Positions 7,098-15,300 of a stretch of 38,209 nucleotides of DNA are shown piece by piece; the stretch's first letter is position 1; each line of letters begins with the position of its first letter. Source of the stretch: Clostridia bacterium (GTDB taxonomy: Bacteria; Bacillota; Clostridia; Christensenellales; CAG-138); NCBI GenBank assembly GCA_017545535.1, contig JAFWMS010000017.1:1-38209 (forward strand), given 5' to 3'. A program made the position numbers and the translations under genes. Under the pieces are notes generated by a model. The model was not told the origin of the DNA and ran no database searches. It saw nothing but the letters and a program-made list of their open reading frames with translations.

Positions 7098-8591
7098 TCA
7101 CTTTAAGGACGCCGCAGCCAGCGTCATGATGCGCTCCTGCGTTGCTTCGCTATGGGGAACGATGCCGGTCATCTTGCCCTCGCACATGACCACGATCTGG
7201 TCGGTCACGCTGATGAGCTCCGGCAGCTCGCTGGACACCATGACCACCGCCACGCCCTGGGCGGCCAGATCGCCCATGATGCTGTAGATCTCCGTTTTGG
7301 CGCCGATGTCGATGCCGCGGGTGGGCTCGTCGAAGAGGATGATCTCCGGCTCGAAGTCCAGCCACTTGGCCAGGGCCACCTTCTGCTGGTTGCCGCCGGA
7401 AAGGGTGCTGGCCGTCTGCCCCAGGTTGGCCAGACGGATGTTCAGCTTGTCCCGATGGCTCCGGGCCACGTTCTGCAGATCCTTCCAGTTGAGGACGCCG
7501 AACTTGTGCATGGTGTCCGCGTTGACCATGTTCACGTTCTCATACACCGGCAGACACAGCACCAGACCCGTCTTCTTTCGATCCTCGGTGACGAAGGCGA
7601 TGCCGTGCTTGATGGCGGAACGGGGACTGTTGGGGTTGTATTCCTTCCCCTTCACGTAGATCTTGCCGCCGGTGATCTTCCTGAGGCCGAACAGGGCCTC
7701 CATGAGCTCGGTGCGCTTAGCACCTACCAGACCGCCGATGCCCACGATCTCCCCCGAGCGGACCTCGAAGGAAACGTGTTCAAAGACATCGGAGGACAGA
7801 TCCTCCACCTTGAGCACCACATCGCCCAACTCCACTTGACGCTTTGGATACACATTGGTCATCTCCCGACCCACCATCATATTAATGAGATCCTGGGTGG
7901 TCACTTCCGACGCGTTCACCGTGCCCACCATGTTACCGTCCCGCAGGACCGTCACCCTGTCGGCGATCTCGCTGATCTCATGAAGACGGTGGGAGATGTA
8001 GAGTATGGTGACGCCCTCATCCCGCAGGTTCCGAACGATCTCCAGCAGCCGCTCCGCATCTTTCTGGGAGATGGAACTGGTGGGCTCGTCCATCAGAATG
8101 ATCTTGGCGTTTGCCGAAATGGCCTTGGCGATCTCCACCACCTGCTGCTGGGCGATGGATAGCTGACGCACCTTGATGGAGGGGTCGATGTCCAGGCCTA
8201 GGCGCTGGAGCACCTCAGTGGCGCGCTTGTTGAACTCCCGCTGACGAAGCATGAATCCGGGATACTCTTCCTGCTTGTCGATGACGATGTTCTCAGCGAT
8301 GGACATGTCGAGGCACAAACTCAGCTCCTGATAGATGGTGTGGATACCGGCATTCTTGGCATCCCGGGGAGAACGGAAGTGGACCTTTTGCCCGTTTACC
8401 TCGATCTCGCCGCCTTTGTCGGGAGGCTGGTACCCGCTGATGATCTTGATCAGCGTGGATTTTCCGGCGCCGTTCTCCCCCAGCAGAGCATGGACCTCAC
8501 CCTTGCGAATATCCAGGTTCACATCCCGCAGGACGTTGACGCCGAAAAACGTCTTTCCGATATTTCTCAGTTGCAAAATGTTTTCGGACAA
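7098..8591 (-). CDS. Sugar ABC transporter ATP-binding protein (RbsA/MglA-like, two ABC domains)
   Basis: The product has two fused nucleotide-binding domains. The first has Walker A GENGAGKST (about residue 38), signature LSIAQQQ and LMDEPTSSI. The second has the degenerate Walker A typical of the family (GLVGAKRTE instead of GLVGAGRTE) but a complete LSGGNQQK signature and FDEPTRGID. About 497 residues is normal for RbsA/XylG. The longest frame begins at a GTG (8600) that lies inside the GGAGGTGA ribosome site, so I place the start at the TTG at 8591, eight bases after GGAGG. It energises uptake of the sugar delivered by the two binding proteins. Confidence 0.9.
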   Translation of the reverse strand: MSENILQLRNIGKTFFGVNVLRDVNLDIRKGEVHALLGENGAGKSTLIKIISGYQPPDKGGEIEVNGQKVHFRSPRDAKNAGIHTIYQELSLCLDMSIAENIVIDKQEEYPGFMLRQREFNKRATEVLQRLGLDIDPSIKVRQLSIAQQQVVEIAKAISANAKIILMDEPTSSISQKDAERLLEIVRNLRDEGVTILYISHRLHEISEIADRVTVLRDGNMVGTVNASEVTTQDLINMMVGREMTNVYPKRQVELGDVVLKVEDLSSDVFEHVSFEVRSGEIVGIGGLVGAKRTELMEALFGLRKITGGKIYVKGKEYNPNSPRSAIKHGIAFVTEDRKKTGLVLCLPVYENVNMVNADTMHKFGVLNWKDLQNVARSHRDKLNIRLANLGQTASTLSGGNQQKVALAKWLDFEPEIILFDEPTRGIDIGAKTEIYSIMGDLAAQGVAVVMVSSELPELISVTDQIVVMCEGKMTGIVPHSEATQERIMTLAAASLK

Positions 8592-8644
8592 TCGGTTCAC
8601 CTCCAGTTTTGTGTGTCCTATATCCCGAGACAGGACGGTTTTCC

Positions 8645-10147
8645 TTATTGGATCTCCACGGCATGAATGCCGTAAGCCAGCGCCCTGAACTTTTTGAAAG
8701 CCTCCTCGAACCGCCTGTGAGCCGCTTCGTCGGGAACGAAGACGGTCTCCTTTGCCTTCACCATCTGATAGGCCTGGGCCGGGTTTTTGAGCTGCCCCAC
8801 GCCCACTGCGGCATAGGCAGCCGCGCCCATAGCGGAGGATTCGGCCACGGCCCCCTTGATGACAGTGAGACCGGTGATGTTCGCTTTGAGCTGCAGCTGC
8901 CGGTCGATGGCAGCACCGCCGCCCACTGCCCGGAGGGAGCGGATGTTCATGCCCGCCCGCTCCAGGGTCTCCAGATGGAGGCGCAACTCATAGGCAAGGC
9001 CCTCCACGATGGCCCGTCCGATATCCGCCACGTCCGTATCCAGGGTGAGCCCCCAGATGGCTCCCAGGCCGTTGGGATCGAAGAAGGGGTTGCCGCTGCC
9101 GGAGAAGTGAGGCAGCAGGAAGAGCTTTCCCGGGGTCTCCGGGTCCATCTTGCGCTGCATGTACTCGTAGAAATTCGTCCCGTTCTCCTTGCAGGCGCGA
9201 TAGTCGGCGTTGGCGATGAAGTCCCTGTACCAGCGCACGATGCACCCCGCCGTGAGATTGACGGAGAAGGTGACGTAGCCGGTGTGGCCCACGTAGCAGG
9301 GGAACAGGTTTTCCAGCATGGCCGGGCAGGTGTTGGCCTCCGGCAGCGCGGCCACGATCCCCTCGATGGTGCCGGCGATATCCACCGCCATGGTGGGATC
9401 CGTCTCGTCGAGACCGGCGCCTACAGCGGCGCATACCATGTCGTGCCCGCCGGTGATCACCTTCACCGGTCCCGCGAAGCCCAGGGACCGCTGCATCTCT
9501 TCACCCAATTCGCCGATGACGCTGGCGGAGGGGGCGGGGATGGGCAGATGATCCCGGGACAGCGGAATGGCGTCCAGGATCTCGTCGGACCAGTCCTTCT
9601 TGCGGATATCGAAGAGCATCGTGCGGGACAGCTCGCTGTAGCTGGCTACCGGTGGGAGCCCCATCTTGTTGACGATGAAATCCTCATAGCTGGCGAAGCG
9701 CCGGGTGCGGGCAAAGATCTCCGGTTCCTTCTCCTTCAGATAGAGGATCTTGGCCAGGCTCCCGATATACAGCGGCGGCATGCCGTTGATATTGAAAAAC
9801 CGCTGCTCCCCGAAGGCCTTGGCGAAGGCGGTGATCTCCTCCCCACCCCGGGGGTCGAAATCCACGATGGAGTAGCGCACGCTGTCTCCATGCTCATCCA
9901 CAGGGATGATCACGTCGCCGATGGCGGACACCGCCACGGCGCCCACAGGCTGCGACGAGAGATGGTTCGCCTCCCGAATGACCGCACAGATGCCCTCCCA
10001 AACCAGCTCCGCATCCAGCTCCAGCAATCCTTCACCGGGAAGGTGCATGGGATACTCGCGGTAGCTCTGGGCCCGGATGACAAACTGCTCGTCGAACACC
10101 ACGGCCTTGCAGCCCGAAGTGCCCATATCGATACCCATGGTCCACAT
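8645..10147 (-). CDS. FGGY-family carbohydrate kinase (xylulokinase-like)
   Basis: The 500-residue product has the FGGY fold. The N-terminal phosphate-binding strand is MGIDMGTSGCKAVVFDE, the first domain carries conserved GAVAVSAIGD and VDFDPRGGEE segments, and the C-terminal domain has ITGGHDMVCAAVGAG and the ATP-site GGGAAIDRQLQLKANITG. It would phosphorylate a ketose, polyol or related substrate in the cytosol; xylulose, ribulose or erythritol-type substrates are all possible. I chose ATG 10147 (AAGGAGGG eight bases upstream) over the longer frame to 10207, which lacks a ribosome site. It is placed between the aldolase homologue and the transporter ATPase, consistent with activation of the imported compound. 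Confidence 0.9.
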   Translation of the reverse strand: MWTMGIDMGTSGCKAVVFDEQFVIRAQSYREYPMHLPGEGLLELDAELVWEGICAVIREANHLSSQPVGAVAVSAIGDVIIPVDEHGDSVRYSIVDFDPRGGEEITAFAKAFGEQRFFNINGMPPLYIGSLAKILYLKEKEPEIFARTRRFASYEDFIVNKMGLPPVASYSELSRTMLFDIRKKDWSDEILDAIPLSRDHLPIPAPSASVIGELGEEMQRSLGFAGPVKVITGGHDMVCAAVGAGLDETDPTMAVDIAGTIEGIVAALPEANTCPAMLENLFPCYVGHTGYVTFSVNLTAGCIVRWYRDFIANADYRACKENGTNFYEYMQRKMDPETPGKLFLLPHFSGSGNPFFDPNGLGAIWGLTLDTDVADIGRAIVEGLAYELRLHLETLERAGMNIRSLRAVGGGAAIDRQLQLKANITGLTVIKGAVAESSAMGAAAYAAVGVGQLKNPAQAYQMVKAKETVFVPDEAAHRRFEEAFKKFRALAYGIHAVEIQ

Positions 10148-10175
10148 GATGCGTCCCTCCTTCATAAAACACATA

Positions 10176-10205
10176 GCGGGCAGGCGGTGGGGACCGCCCA
10201 CCCGC
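10176..10205 (-). other. GC-rich intercistronic RNA hairpin between aldolase and kinase genes
   Basis: Positions 10205-10194 pair with 10187-10176 in the minus-strand RNA as a 12-bp stem with a 6-base loop and two adjacent G-U/U-G pairs. The plus strand would have A-C mismatches there. It starts 24 bases after the aldolase stop codon (10229). It shares the GGGCGG core and size of the hairpins at 4761 and 3498. Confidence 0.6.
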
Positions 10206-10228
10206 ACTTTCTCAGAGGATGGTCAGTA

Positions 10229-11281
10229 TTATACGTTCTTGTCCCAGAACCGGCCGGTGGCCTTGAAGTTCTTGTTCTCCGCAGGCAGAGAGGGATACGC
10301 CGGGCCGATATCCGTGTTGGGGGGGATGTCCGACACCGAGGAGGCCGCGATCGGCGCAGGAGCCGACTTCATAGCCGTAGGCGTAAAAGTCTTAGGGGCA
10401 AAGGGCAGGGCGTCGATGCCGCTGTCCGCCTTCCCGATGCACATGAACATGTTCATGCAGCTCTCCATGGACCGGGCGAACCCGCCCATGCACGCCGCCA
10501 ACATCTCGGGGATATCGTAGTTGCCGGTGTATTCGGGATGGGCGTTCAGGTAGGCCACCGTATCCTTCTTGCCCTCATGGCACATCTCGGTATAGATGCA
10601 CACCTTCACGATGCCCATCTCAATGCTACGCTTGATGTGGTTCTCAGGGATGCCGGTGCCGCCGTGCAGCGTGAGGTAGCAGTTGTAGGGCATGAGGGCG
10701 TATCGGATCTCCTCAAGACGTTTGAAGTCCAGAGACGGCGTGCCCTTGTAGAAGCCGTGGGCGTTGCCGATGGCGACGGCCAGGATGTCCACCCCCGTCC
10801 GAGCAACGAAATCCTTGGCCAGCGCCGGATCCGTCATGGACTCAGAGACGTTGGCAAAGCTGGAACCCAAGGCGCCCAGCTCACCCTCCACCGCACAGCC
10901 GTATTTGCGGCCGATCTCCACAGCGATCTTGGTGGTGCGGACGTTCTCTTCATAGGGAAGTTTGCTGCCGTCGTACATCACGGAGGTGAAGCCCGCCTTG
11001 GCTGCCCGCTCCGTCTGTTCGAGATCGAGGCCATGGCTCAGGTGGATGCCCACCGGGACGCTAGCCTTGGCGGCTGCCCGGGCTGCCACGGAGGCGAAGT
11101 CCTCGAAGCTCATATACTTCTCGATGACGCCCGGTTCCACCAGCAGCAGGGGGGCTTTGAGCTGCTCTGCACGTTTGATGAGGAAGGGAGCCTGATCCAG
11201 GGAGTTGAGGTTGAACGCGCCGACGGCGTATTTACCCCGCTCGCAGGCCGCCAGCATATCCATTGTTTTAACAAGTGCCAT
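10229..11281 (-). CDS. Class II (FBA/GatY-type) aldolase homologue with altered catalytic residue and C-terminal tail
   Basis: The 350-residue product aligns along residues 1-285 with zinc-dependent fructose/tagatose-bisphosphate aldolases. Features are GAFNLNSLDQ at the N-terminus, a likely zinc histidine at 83, SVMYDGSKLPYEENV (100-114), EGELGALG (132-139), GNAHGFYKG (172-180, His175) and LHGGTGIP (205-212, His206). The catalytic HLDHG motif reads HLSHG, replacing the proton-donating Asp82 by Ser, and the usual KVNVAT/NTE segment reads KVCIYTE. A Pro/Ala-rich tail of about 65 residues follows the barrel. It may cleave an unusual substrate, use different acid-base chemistry, or have another role. 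It lies seven bases from the hydroxyacid dehydrogenase gene. Family membership is sure; aldolase activity is not. Confidence 0.85.
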   Translation of the reverse strand: MALVKTMDMLAACERGKYAVGAFNLNSLDQAPFLIKRAEQLKAPLLLVEPGVIEKYMSFEDFASVAARAAAKASVPVGIHLSHGLDLEQTERAAKAGFTSVMYDGSKLPYEENVRTTKIAVEIGRKYGCAVEGELGALGSSFANVSESMTDPALAKDFVARTGVDILAVAIGNAHGFYKGTPSLDFKRLEEIRYALMPYNCYLTLHGGTGIPENHIKRSIEMGIVKVCIYTEMCHEGKKDTVAYLNAHPEYTGNYDIPEMLAACMGGFARSMESCMNMFMCIGKADSGIDALPFAPKTFTPTAMKSAPAPIAASSVSDIPPNTDIGPAYPSLPAENKNFKATGRFWDKNV

Positions 11282-11287
11282 GATCCT

Positions 11288-12331
11288 TTACCTGCCTTTC
11301 CTGTCGAAGACTTCGGGATTGACGATGGGCTTGGGCCGACCGCCGGCGAAGTACAGCAACAGATCGTTGACCAGCATGACCGACTGCAGATAGATGACAT
11401 CCCTGCCTGCGCCGGCGATATGGGGGGTGAGCACCACGTTGGGGTAATTGAATAGCTCGTCATCCCGCTTGATGGGCTCCTGATGGAACACGTCCAGGGC
11501 CAGACCGCCCAGCTTCCCGGAGCGGAGGGCCTCCCGTAGGGCCTGTTCATCCATGAGTCCGGCGCGGGCGTTATTCACGATGTACACGCCGTCCTTCATC
11601 ATGGCAAACTGTTCCTTGCCCACCATGCCCTTGTTGGAATCATTCACCTTGGCATGGAAGCTGATGATGTCGGAAGCCCGCAGGAGGTCGTTGAGCTCCA
11701 CCTTGGTGGCGCCATAGGCCGCCACCACCTCGGCCTTCTGGTAGGGGTCGTAGACCAGCACGTTCATGCCGAACCCGCGGGCCCGCTTGGCCACCTCCTT
11801 GCCCACCGTGCCAAAGCCGATGAGGCCGTAGGTCTTGCCTTCCATCTCGATACCTTTGCGGCTCTGCCAGGGGCCTTCGGCGTTCATATCCCAGATCACG
11901 TCCTTCTCGGAGCCGAACTCTCCGGCGGGCGCGGTAAACACACCCTTATGGAGCTCGCTGTCCGCCCGAACGATCTTGCGGGTGATGGCCAGCACCTGGC
12001 CCAAAGTGAAGTCCGCCACGGGCAGGGCCTCCCGCCCGAAGGTGAAGAACACGGGGATGCCCTTCTCGGTGGCGTAGTCCACGTCGATATTGGCCCGGGG
12101 ACCGCCGCGGATAGAGGAGATCACCTTCAGGTGGGTGCTGTCCAGCACTTTACGGGTCACTTCCTCATAACCCACGATGAGCACGTCCGCATTGCCGATC
12201 TCGGCAATGAATTGGTCCTCATTTAGGATCTCGCCCGTAAAGCCCCAGCCTCCCGTACGCACGGTGTGGCCGGCGACCTTGAGCATTTCAATCCCGTCCT
12301 GCGAAAAGTCAGCACAAATATATATTTCCAA
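11288..12331 (-). CDS. D-isomer-specific 2-hydroxyacid dehydrogenase (SerA-like)
   Basis: The enzyme should interconvert a 2-keto acid and a D-2-hydroxy acid with NAD(H). The Rossmann motif GLIGFGTVG lies near residue 170. Catalytic Arg is in VNNARAGLMDE, Glu in DVFHQEPI and His in LTPHIAG, all in normal order. No ACT domain follows, so it is the short form. The longest ATG frame starts at 12343 but lacks a ribosome site; GGAGG lies inside its second codon and is five bases before a TTG at 12331, giving a product that starts MEIYICADF, so I prefer TTG. The 40-base gap to the alcohol dehydrogenase and seven-base gap to the aldolase homologue indicate co-expression. Possible substrates include glycerate-, erythronate- or lactate-type acids. 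Confidence 0.87.
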   Translation of the reverse strand: MEIYICADFSQDGIEMLKVAGHTVRTGGWGFTGEILNEDQFIAEIGNADVLIVGYEEVTRKVLDSTHLKVISSIRGGPRANIDVDYATEKGIPVFFTFGREALPVADFTLGQVLAITRKIVRADSELHKGVFTAPAGEFGSEKDVIWDMNAEGPWQSRKGIEMEGKTYGLIGFGTVGKEVAKRARGFGMNVLVYDPYQKAEVVAAYGATKVELNDLLRASDIISFHAKVNDSNKGMVGKEQFAMMKDGVYIVNNARAGLMDEQALREALRSGKLGGLALDVFHQEPIKRDDELFNYPNVVLTPHIAGAGRDVIYLQSVMLVNDLLLYFAGGRPKPIVNPEVFDRKGR

Positions 12332-12382
12332 AATTGCCTCCATTGCTGCGGGATCGCCCGAAGGGCTCCCGCCACAAATATT

Positions 12383-13447
12383 TTAGTCTTCCGGATACAG
12401 GATGATCTTGATGCTCTCCTTGCGGCGCACCATATCGAAAGCCTCTCTGAACTGGGAGACCTTCATCTTGTGGGAGATCATGCACTTAAGATCGAACTTC
12501 CCGGCCACCACCAGATTGGTGACGTTCCGCCAGGACACCCAGTCATATCCGAAATGGCCCTTGAGGGCGATGGCGCCGTCGATGAAGGGATCGAGGCTGT
12601 TGGTGTAAGGATGGTGATCGTAGCCGATCTTCACGATGATACCGGCAGTCCGGACCATCCTCAGCATGGTGGGCATGATCGCGTTGACACCTGCCGCATC
12701 GACGATGCAGCTGGCGCCCTCGCCATTGGTCAGCTCGCGGACCTTGGCCACCGCGTCCTCCAGGTCGGACTTGATGATGTGGGTGGCGCCGCAGTGCTTG
12801 GCCATCTCAAAGCGGCCCTCGCCGTCCGAGGAAAGAGCGATGGCGATGATCTTCGCTGCACCGGCCGCCCGGGCTGCCTGGATGGAGAACAGGCCCAGGG
12901 CACCAACGCCGAAGACCGCCACGAAATCACCGGGCATCACATGGGCTTCCTGGACAACGGCCATGTAGCCGTTGCATGCGGGGTCCATGATGGCCGCCTC
13001 CTCAAAGCTCATACAATCAGGAATGCGCATGAGGCTGTGGGGCACCCGCGCCAGGGTCTTGCCCAGGATCTTCACGTACTTGGTGAAGCCGCCGTCCATG
13101 CCGTACCCGATGCCCTTGCGCTCCGGGCAGGAGAGGAAGTCGGCCGTGTTGCAGGCGTAGCACTCCCCGCAGACTTCACCAGTGTTATCGGACATCACCC
13201 GATCCCCGACCTTCCACTTGGTCACATTCTTGCCGACCTTGCACACCACGCCGGAAAACTCATGCCCCAGCACCACAGGAGGATTCAGTATCTCCTTGTG
13301 GCCGCCGTCGTCAAAGGCGATATCTGAGCCGCAGACGCCCGCCGCCTTCACCTCGATCAGCAGATCGTCGTCGCCGATCTCGGGAATGGGGACCTCCCTC
13401 AGCTCCGTCTCACGTGGTCCGTATCCGTATTTCACAACTGCCAACAT
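12383..13447 (-). CDS. Zinc-dependent medium-chain alcohol/polyol dehydrogenase
   Basis: The 354-residue product belongs to the sorbitol/threonine dehydrogenase branch of the MDR family. It has AAGVCGSDIAFDDGGHKE (catalytic zinc cysteine), VLGHEFSGVV, the structural zinc loop CGECYACNTADFLSC with four cysteines, and the nucleotide-binding FGVGALGLFSIQ motif. It probably oxidises a polyol or sugar hydroxyl, or reduces an aldehyde/ketone, with NAD(P). Two starts are possible: ATG 13456 overlaps the upstream stop as TAATG but is only two bases from GGAGG; ATG 13447 is eleven bases away and begins MLAVVKYG, typical of the family. The TAATG arrangement suggests translational coupling to the regulator gene. 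Confidence 0.9.
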   Translation of the reverse strand: MLAVVKYGYGPRETELREVPIPEIGDDDLLIEVKAAGVCGSDIAFDDGGHKEILNPPVVLGHEFSGVVCKVGKNVTKWKVGDRVMSDNTGEVCGECYACNTADFLSCPERKGIGYGMDGGFTKYVKILGKTLARVPHSLMRIPDCMSFEEAAIMDPACNGYMAVVQEAHVMPGDFVAVFGVGALGLFSIQAARAAGAAKIIAIALSSDGEGRFEMAKHCGATHIIKSDLEDAVAKVRELTNGEGASCIVDAAGVNAIMPTMLRMVRTAGIIVKIGYDHHPYTNSLDPFIDGAIALKGHFGYDWVSWRNVTNLVVAGKFDLKCMISHKMKVSQFREAFDMVRRKESIKIILYPED

Positions 13448-13455
13448 AGGTATCA

Positions 13456-14166
13456 TTACCTCCCTCGCGATACTGTGAATTTGAACTTGTCCGGCCGGAA
13501 CATCTCGCTGGCGTAGACCAGGGGCTTGCCAAACACATCGTTGACACTGACCCGCATCTTCAGCACAGGCGACCCTTCCGGCACCTGCAGGAGCCCTGCC
13601 ACCTCGGCATCCGCCACCATGGGCAACAGCTCTGTCGTGCTCATGCCCAGGGGGATGTTGCACGTTTCTTCGATGAAGGAATACAGGGAGATGCTCTCGT
13701 CGTTGATCTCCAGAAACTGAGAAGTGAGCCGCGGCGAAAGATAGTCCTTGGTGTACACCACCGGCTCATCGTCCGCCAGGCGCAGCCTTGCGCACATGAG
13801 CACGTCCGCGCCTTCGGGGACCTGCAGCTTTTCCGCCACACAGTGATCCGCCTTCACCAGTTTCTTCTCAAAAGAGGCCACGCCGGGACGATATCCCGCC
13901 ACCTCGATCATCTCGCTGACGCTGTAATTGGTGTTGAGAGAATCGGCGATGTGGTCCACGTTGCAGGCCACGAAGGTGCCCTTGCCCTGGACCGCATGGA
14001 TCAGCCCATCGCTCTTGAGCGCATTGAGAGCCTCCCGCAGGGTGAGGCGGCTGATGTCCAGCTGCTCGGAGAGCTCGACTTCCGTCGGGAGCCGATCTCC
14101 CGCCCGCAGGCCCTTGCTTTTGATGTACTGCAGAATCTTCTTTTTTGCACTCACATAGGCCAGCAT
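13456..14166 (-). CDS. GntR-family regulator, HutC/UTRA type (copy inside the operon)
   Basis: The 236-residue product has an N-terminal winged helix-turn-helix (about residues 8-70, GDRLPTEVELSEQL then SRLTLREALNALKSDG). A UTRA ligand-binding domain follows to the C-terminus, including CARLRLADDEPVVYTKDYL and a VSVNDVFGKPLVYASEMF strand. HutC-type regulators usually sense a sugar phosphate or small metabolite and repress the adjacent operon. A paralogue with very similar sequence is encoded at 22397-23107, upstream of the whole locus. I chose the ATG at 14166 because the start MLAYVSAKKK aligns with the paralogue's MPAYVSAKKQ. No strong ribosome site precedes it; it lies 23 bases after the DeoC-like gene. 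Confidence 0.9.
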   Translation of the reverse strand: MLAYVSAKKKILQYIKSKGLRAGDRLPTEVELSEQLDISRLTLREALNALKSDGLIHAVQGKGTFVACNVDHIADSLNTNYSVSEMIEVAGYRPGVASFEKKLVKADHCVAEKLQVPEGADVLMCARLRLADDEPVVYTKDYLSPRLTSQFLEINDESISLYSFIEETCNIPLGMSTTELLPMVADAEVAGLLQVPEGSPVLKMRVSVNDVFGKPLVYASEMFRPDKFKFTVSRGR

Positions 14167-14188
14167 CTCAACCACACTGTTTCTTGTC

Positions 14189-14890
14189 TTAGCAGGAGGA
14201 AGCGGCGAAGCAGCAGGCGCCCGCCCGTTCGTATCCCGCTTTGGTGGAGGCGGTCACACCGCCATATACGCCGACTTTCACGCCTTTCTGCTTCACGGCC
14301 TGGACCTGCGCATCGGTGACGCTGCCGCTCATGACTGCGGAAAGCATCACCATGTCCACACCACAGGCGGAGCACATTTCCGCCGCAGTCCCCAGCTGAT
14401 CGCAGGAGAGCGCGTCCACTTCGAGGAGCGCATAGACCTCCGTCTTGCCCTTGCACAGGGTCATGGATTCGGCCAGATCGTTCTTGGCCGCGCCCCATTC
14501 CGACATTTGACAAAGCTGCATGTTGACGGGGATGATGATCACCTTCGCCCCGGCCACGATGGCCTGCTTGACCTCGGCATACTTGGCGAAGGAGGAGGTG
14601 GTCCCCCCAGGCAGGCCCACGATGGTCGCCACCTGGACGTCGGAATCCTTCAGGGTCTCCACGGCGTCTGCAACGAACCATTCGGGGATGCACAGGGTCT
14701 TCGCCTTGGAGGTCTTTACCTCCCCACAGGCACTCTTCATGGCGTCGAAGCGCAGATCCGGGCGCATTCTGGAGAGGATCCACTGTTCTCCGCCTCCGAT
14801 AGAACCGATGGGATTGCCCGCCAGCTCCTCGGCGCGGATCTTCTGATAGACCTCCTCTGCAACGCGTTTGATGATTTGTTCAATATCCAT
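14189..14890 (-). CDS. DeoC-fold BMC cargo protein lacking canonical aldolase residues
   Basis: The 233-residue product begins with an amphipathic helix (MDIEQIIKRVAEEVYQKI), a likely encapsulation peptide, followed by a linker. A domain resembling deoxyribose-phosphate aldolase runs from about residue 60: LCIPEWFVADAVETL, VATIVGLPGG, a barrel through residue 230, and VYGGVTAS near the phosphate site. In E. coli DeoC the Schiff-base Lys167, Lys201 and Asp102 are essential. By eye the corresponding positions here are hydrophobic or Gly (around residues 181-185, 207-209 and 118-120). It is cysteine-rich, with a C-terminal ASSC. I chose ATG 14890 because GAGGAC precedes it and the targeting helix then starts the protein. 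It may be the compartment's signature enzyme with novel chemistry, or a structural pseudoenzyme. Confidence 0.78.
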   Translation of the reverse strand: MDIEQIIKRVAEEVYQKIRAEELAGNPIGSIGGGEQWILSRMRPDLRFDAMKSACGEVKTSKAKTLCIPEWFVADAVETLKDSDVQVATIVGLPGGTTSSFAKYAEVKQAIVAGAKVIIIPVNMQLCQMSEWGAAKNDLAESMTLCKGKTEVYALLEVDALSCDQLGTAAEMCSACGVDMVMLSAVMSGSVTDAQVQAVKQKGVKVGVYGGVTASTKAGYERAGACCFAASSC

Positions 14891-14954
14891 ATTTAAGTCC
14901 TCACCTGTCCTCATTCAATTGGATGTACGGCTCACGCCTCAGGCGGGAAACGGA

Positions 14955-15248
14955 TTACGGGTTAGAACCGTTTTCCTTCTTGGGAAGGATATCTTCCACA
15001 TCGTCATGGGGACGGGCGATGACATGTACGCTCACCAACTCGCCCACACGCTTCGCCGCCGCCGCGCCGGCATCCACAGAGGCCTTCACTGCACCCACAT
15101 CGCCTCGGACCATGACGGTCACCAAGCCGGCGCCCACCAACTCCTTGCCCAGCAGCGTCACGTTCGCCGCCTTCACCATAGCATCCGCCGCTTCCACTGC
15201 ACCGACGAAACCACGAGTCTCGATCAAACCAAGTGCCTGCTTTTCCAT
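14955..15248 (-). CDS. BMC-H hexameric shell protein 2 (PduA/PduJ-like)
   Basis: A 97-residue single BMC domain protein that would form hexameric tiles of the shell facet. [20 protein letters not shown] at the start, the pore region [11 protein letters not shown] and [18 protein letters not shown] are diagnostic. A short charged tail (PKKENGSNP) extends past the domain. It is about 85% identical by eye to the other BMC-H at 15604-15870, with differences mainly before the pore and at the C-terminus. AGAAGGAG lies somewhat far (about 13 bases) upstream of the ATG, which may reduce its translation relative to the other copy. Confidence 0.96.
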   Translation of the reverse strand: MEKQALGLIETRGFVGAVEAADAMVKAANVTLLGKELVGAGLVTVMVRGDVGAVKASVDAGAAAAKRVGELVSVHVIARPHDDVEDILPKKENGSNP

Positions 15249-15300
15249 TGTGTCAATAACTCCTTCTTGATGATTTGTTCTGAAAGTACTTTTTTACCCG

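Noticed and set aside
8609..11455. A 948-codon open frame on the plus strand, and several similar 200-450 codon plus-strand frames opposite the operon
   Set aside because: They lie antisense to well-supported genes, follow from codon bias in GC-rich DNA, lack ribosome sites and encode low-complexity Gly/His/Val-rich sequence with no family resemblance.
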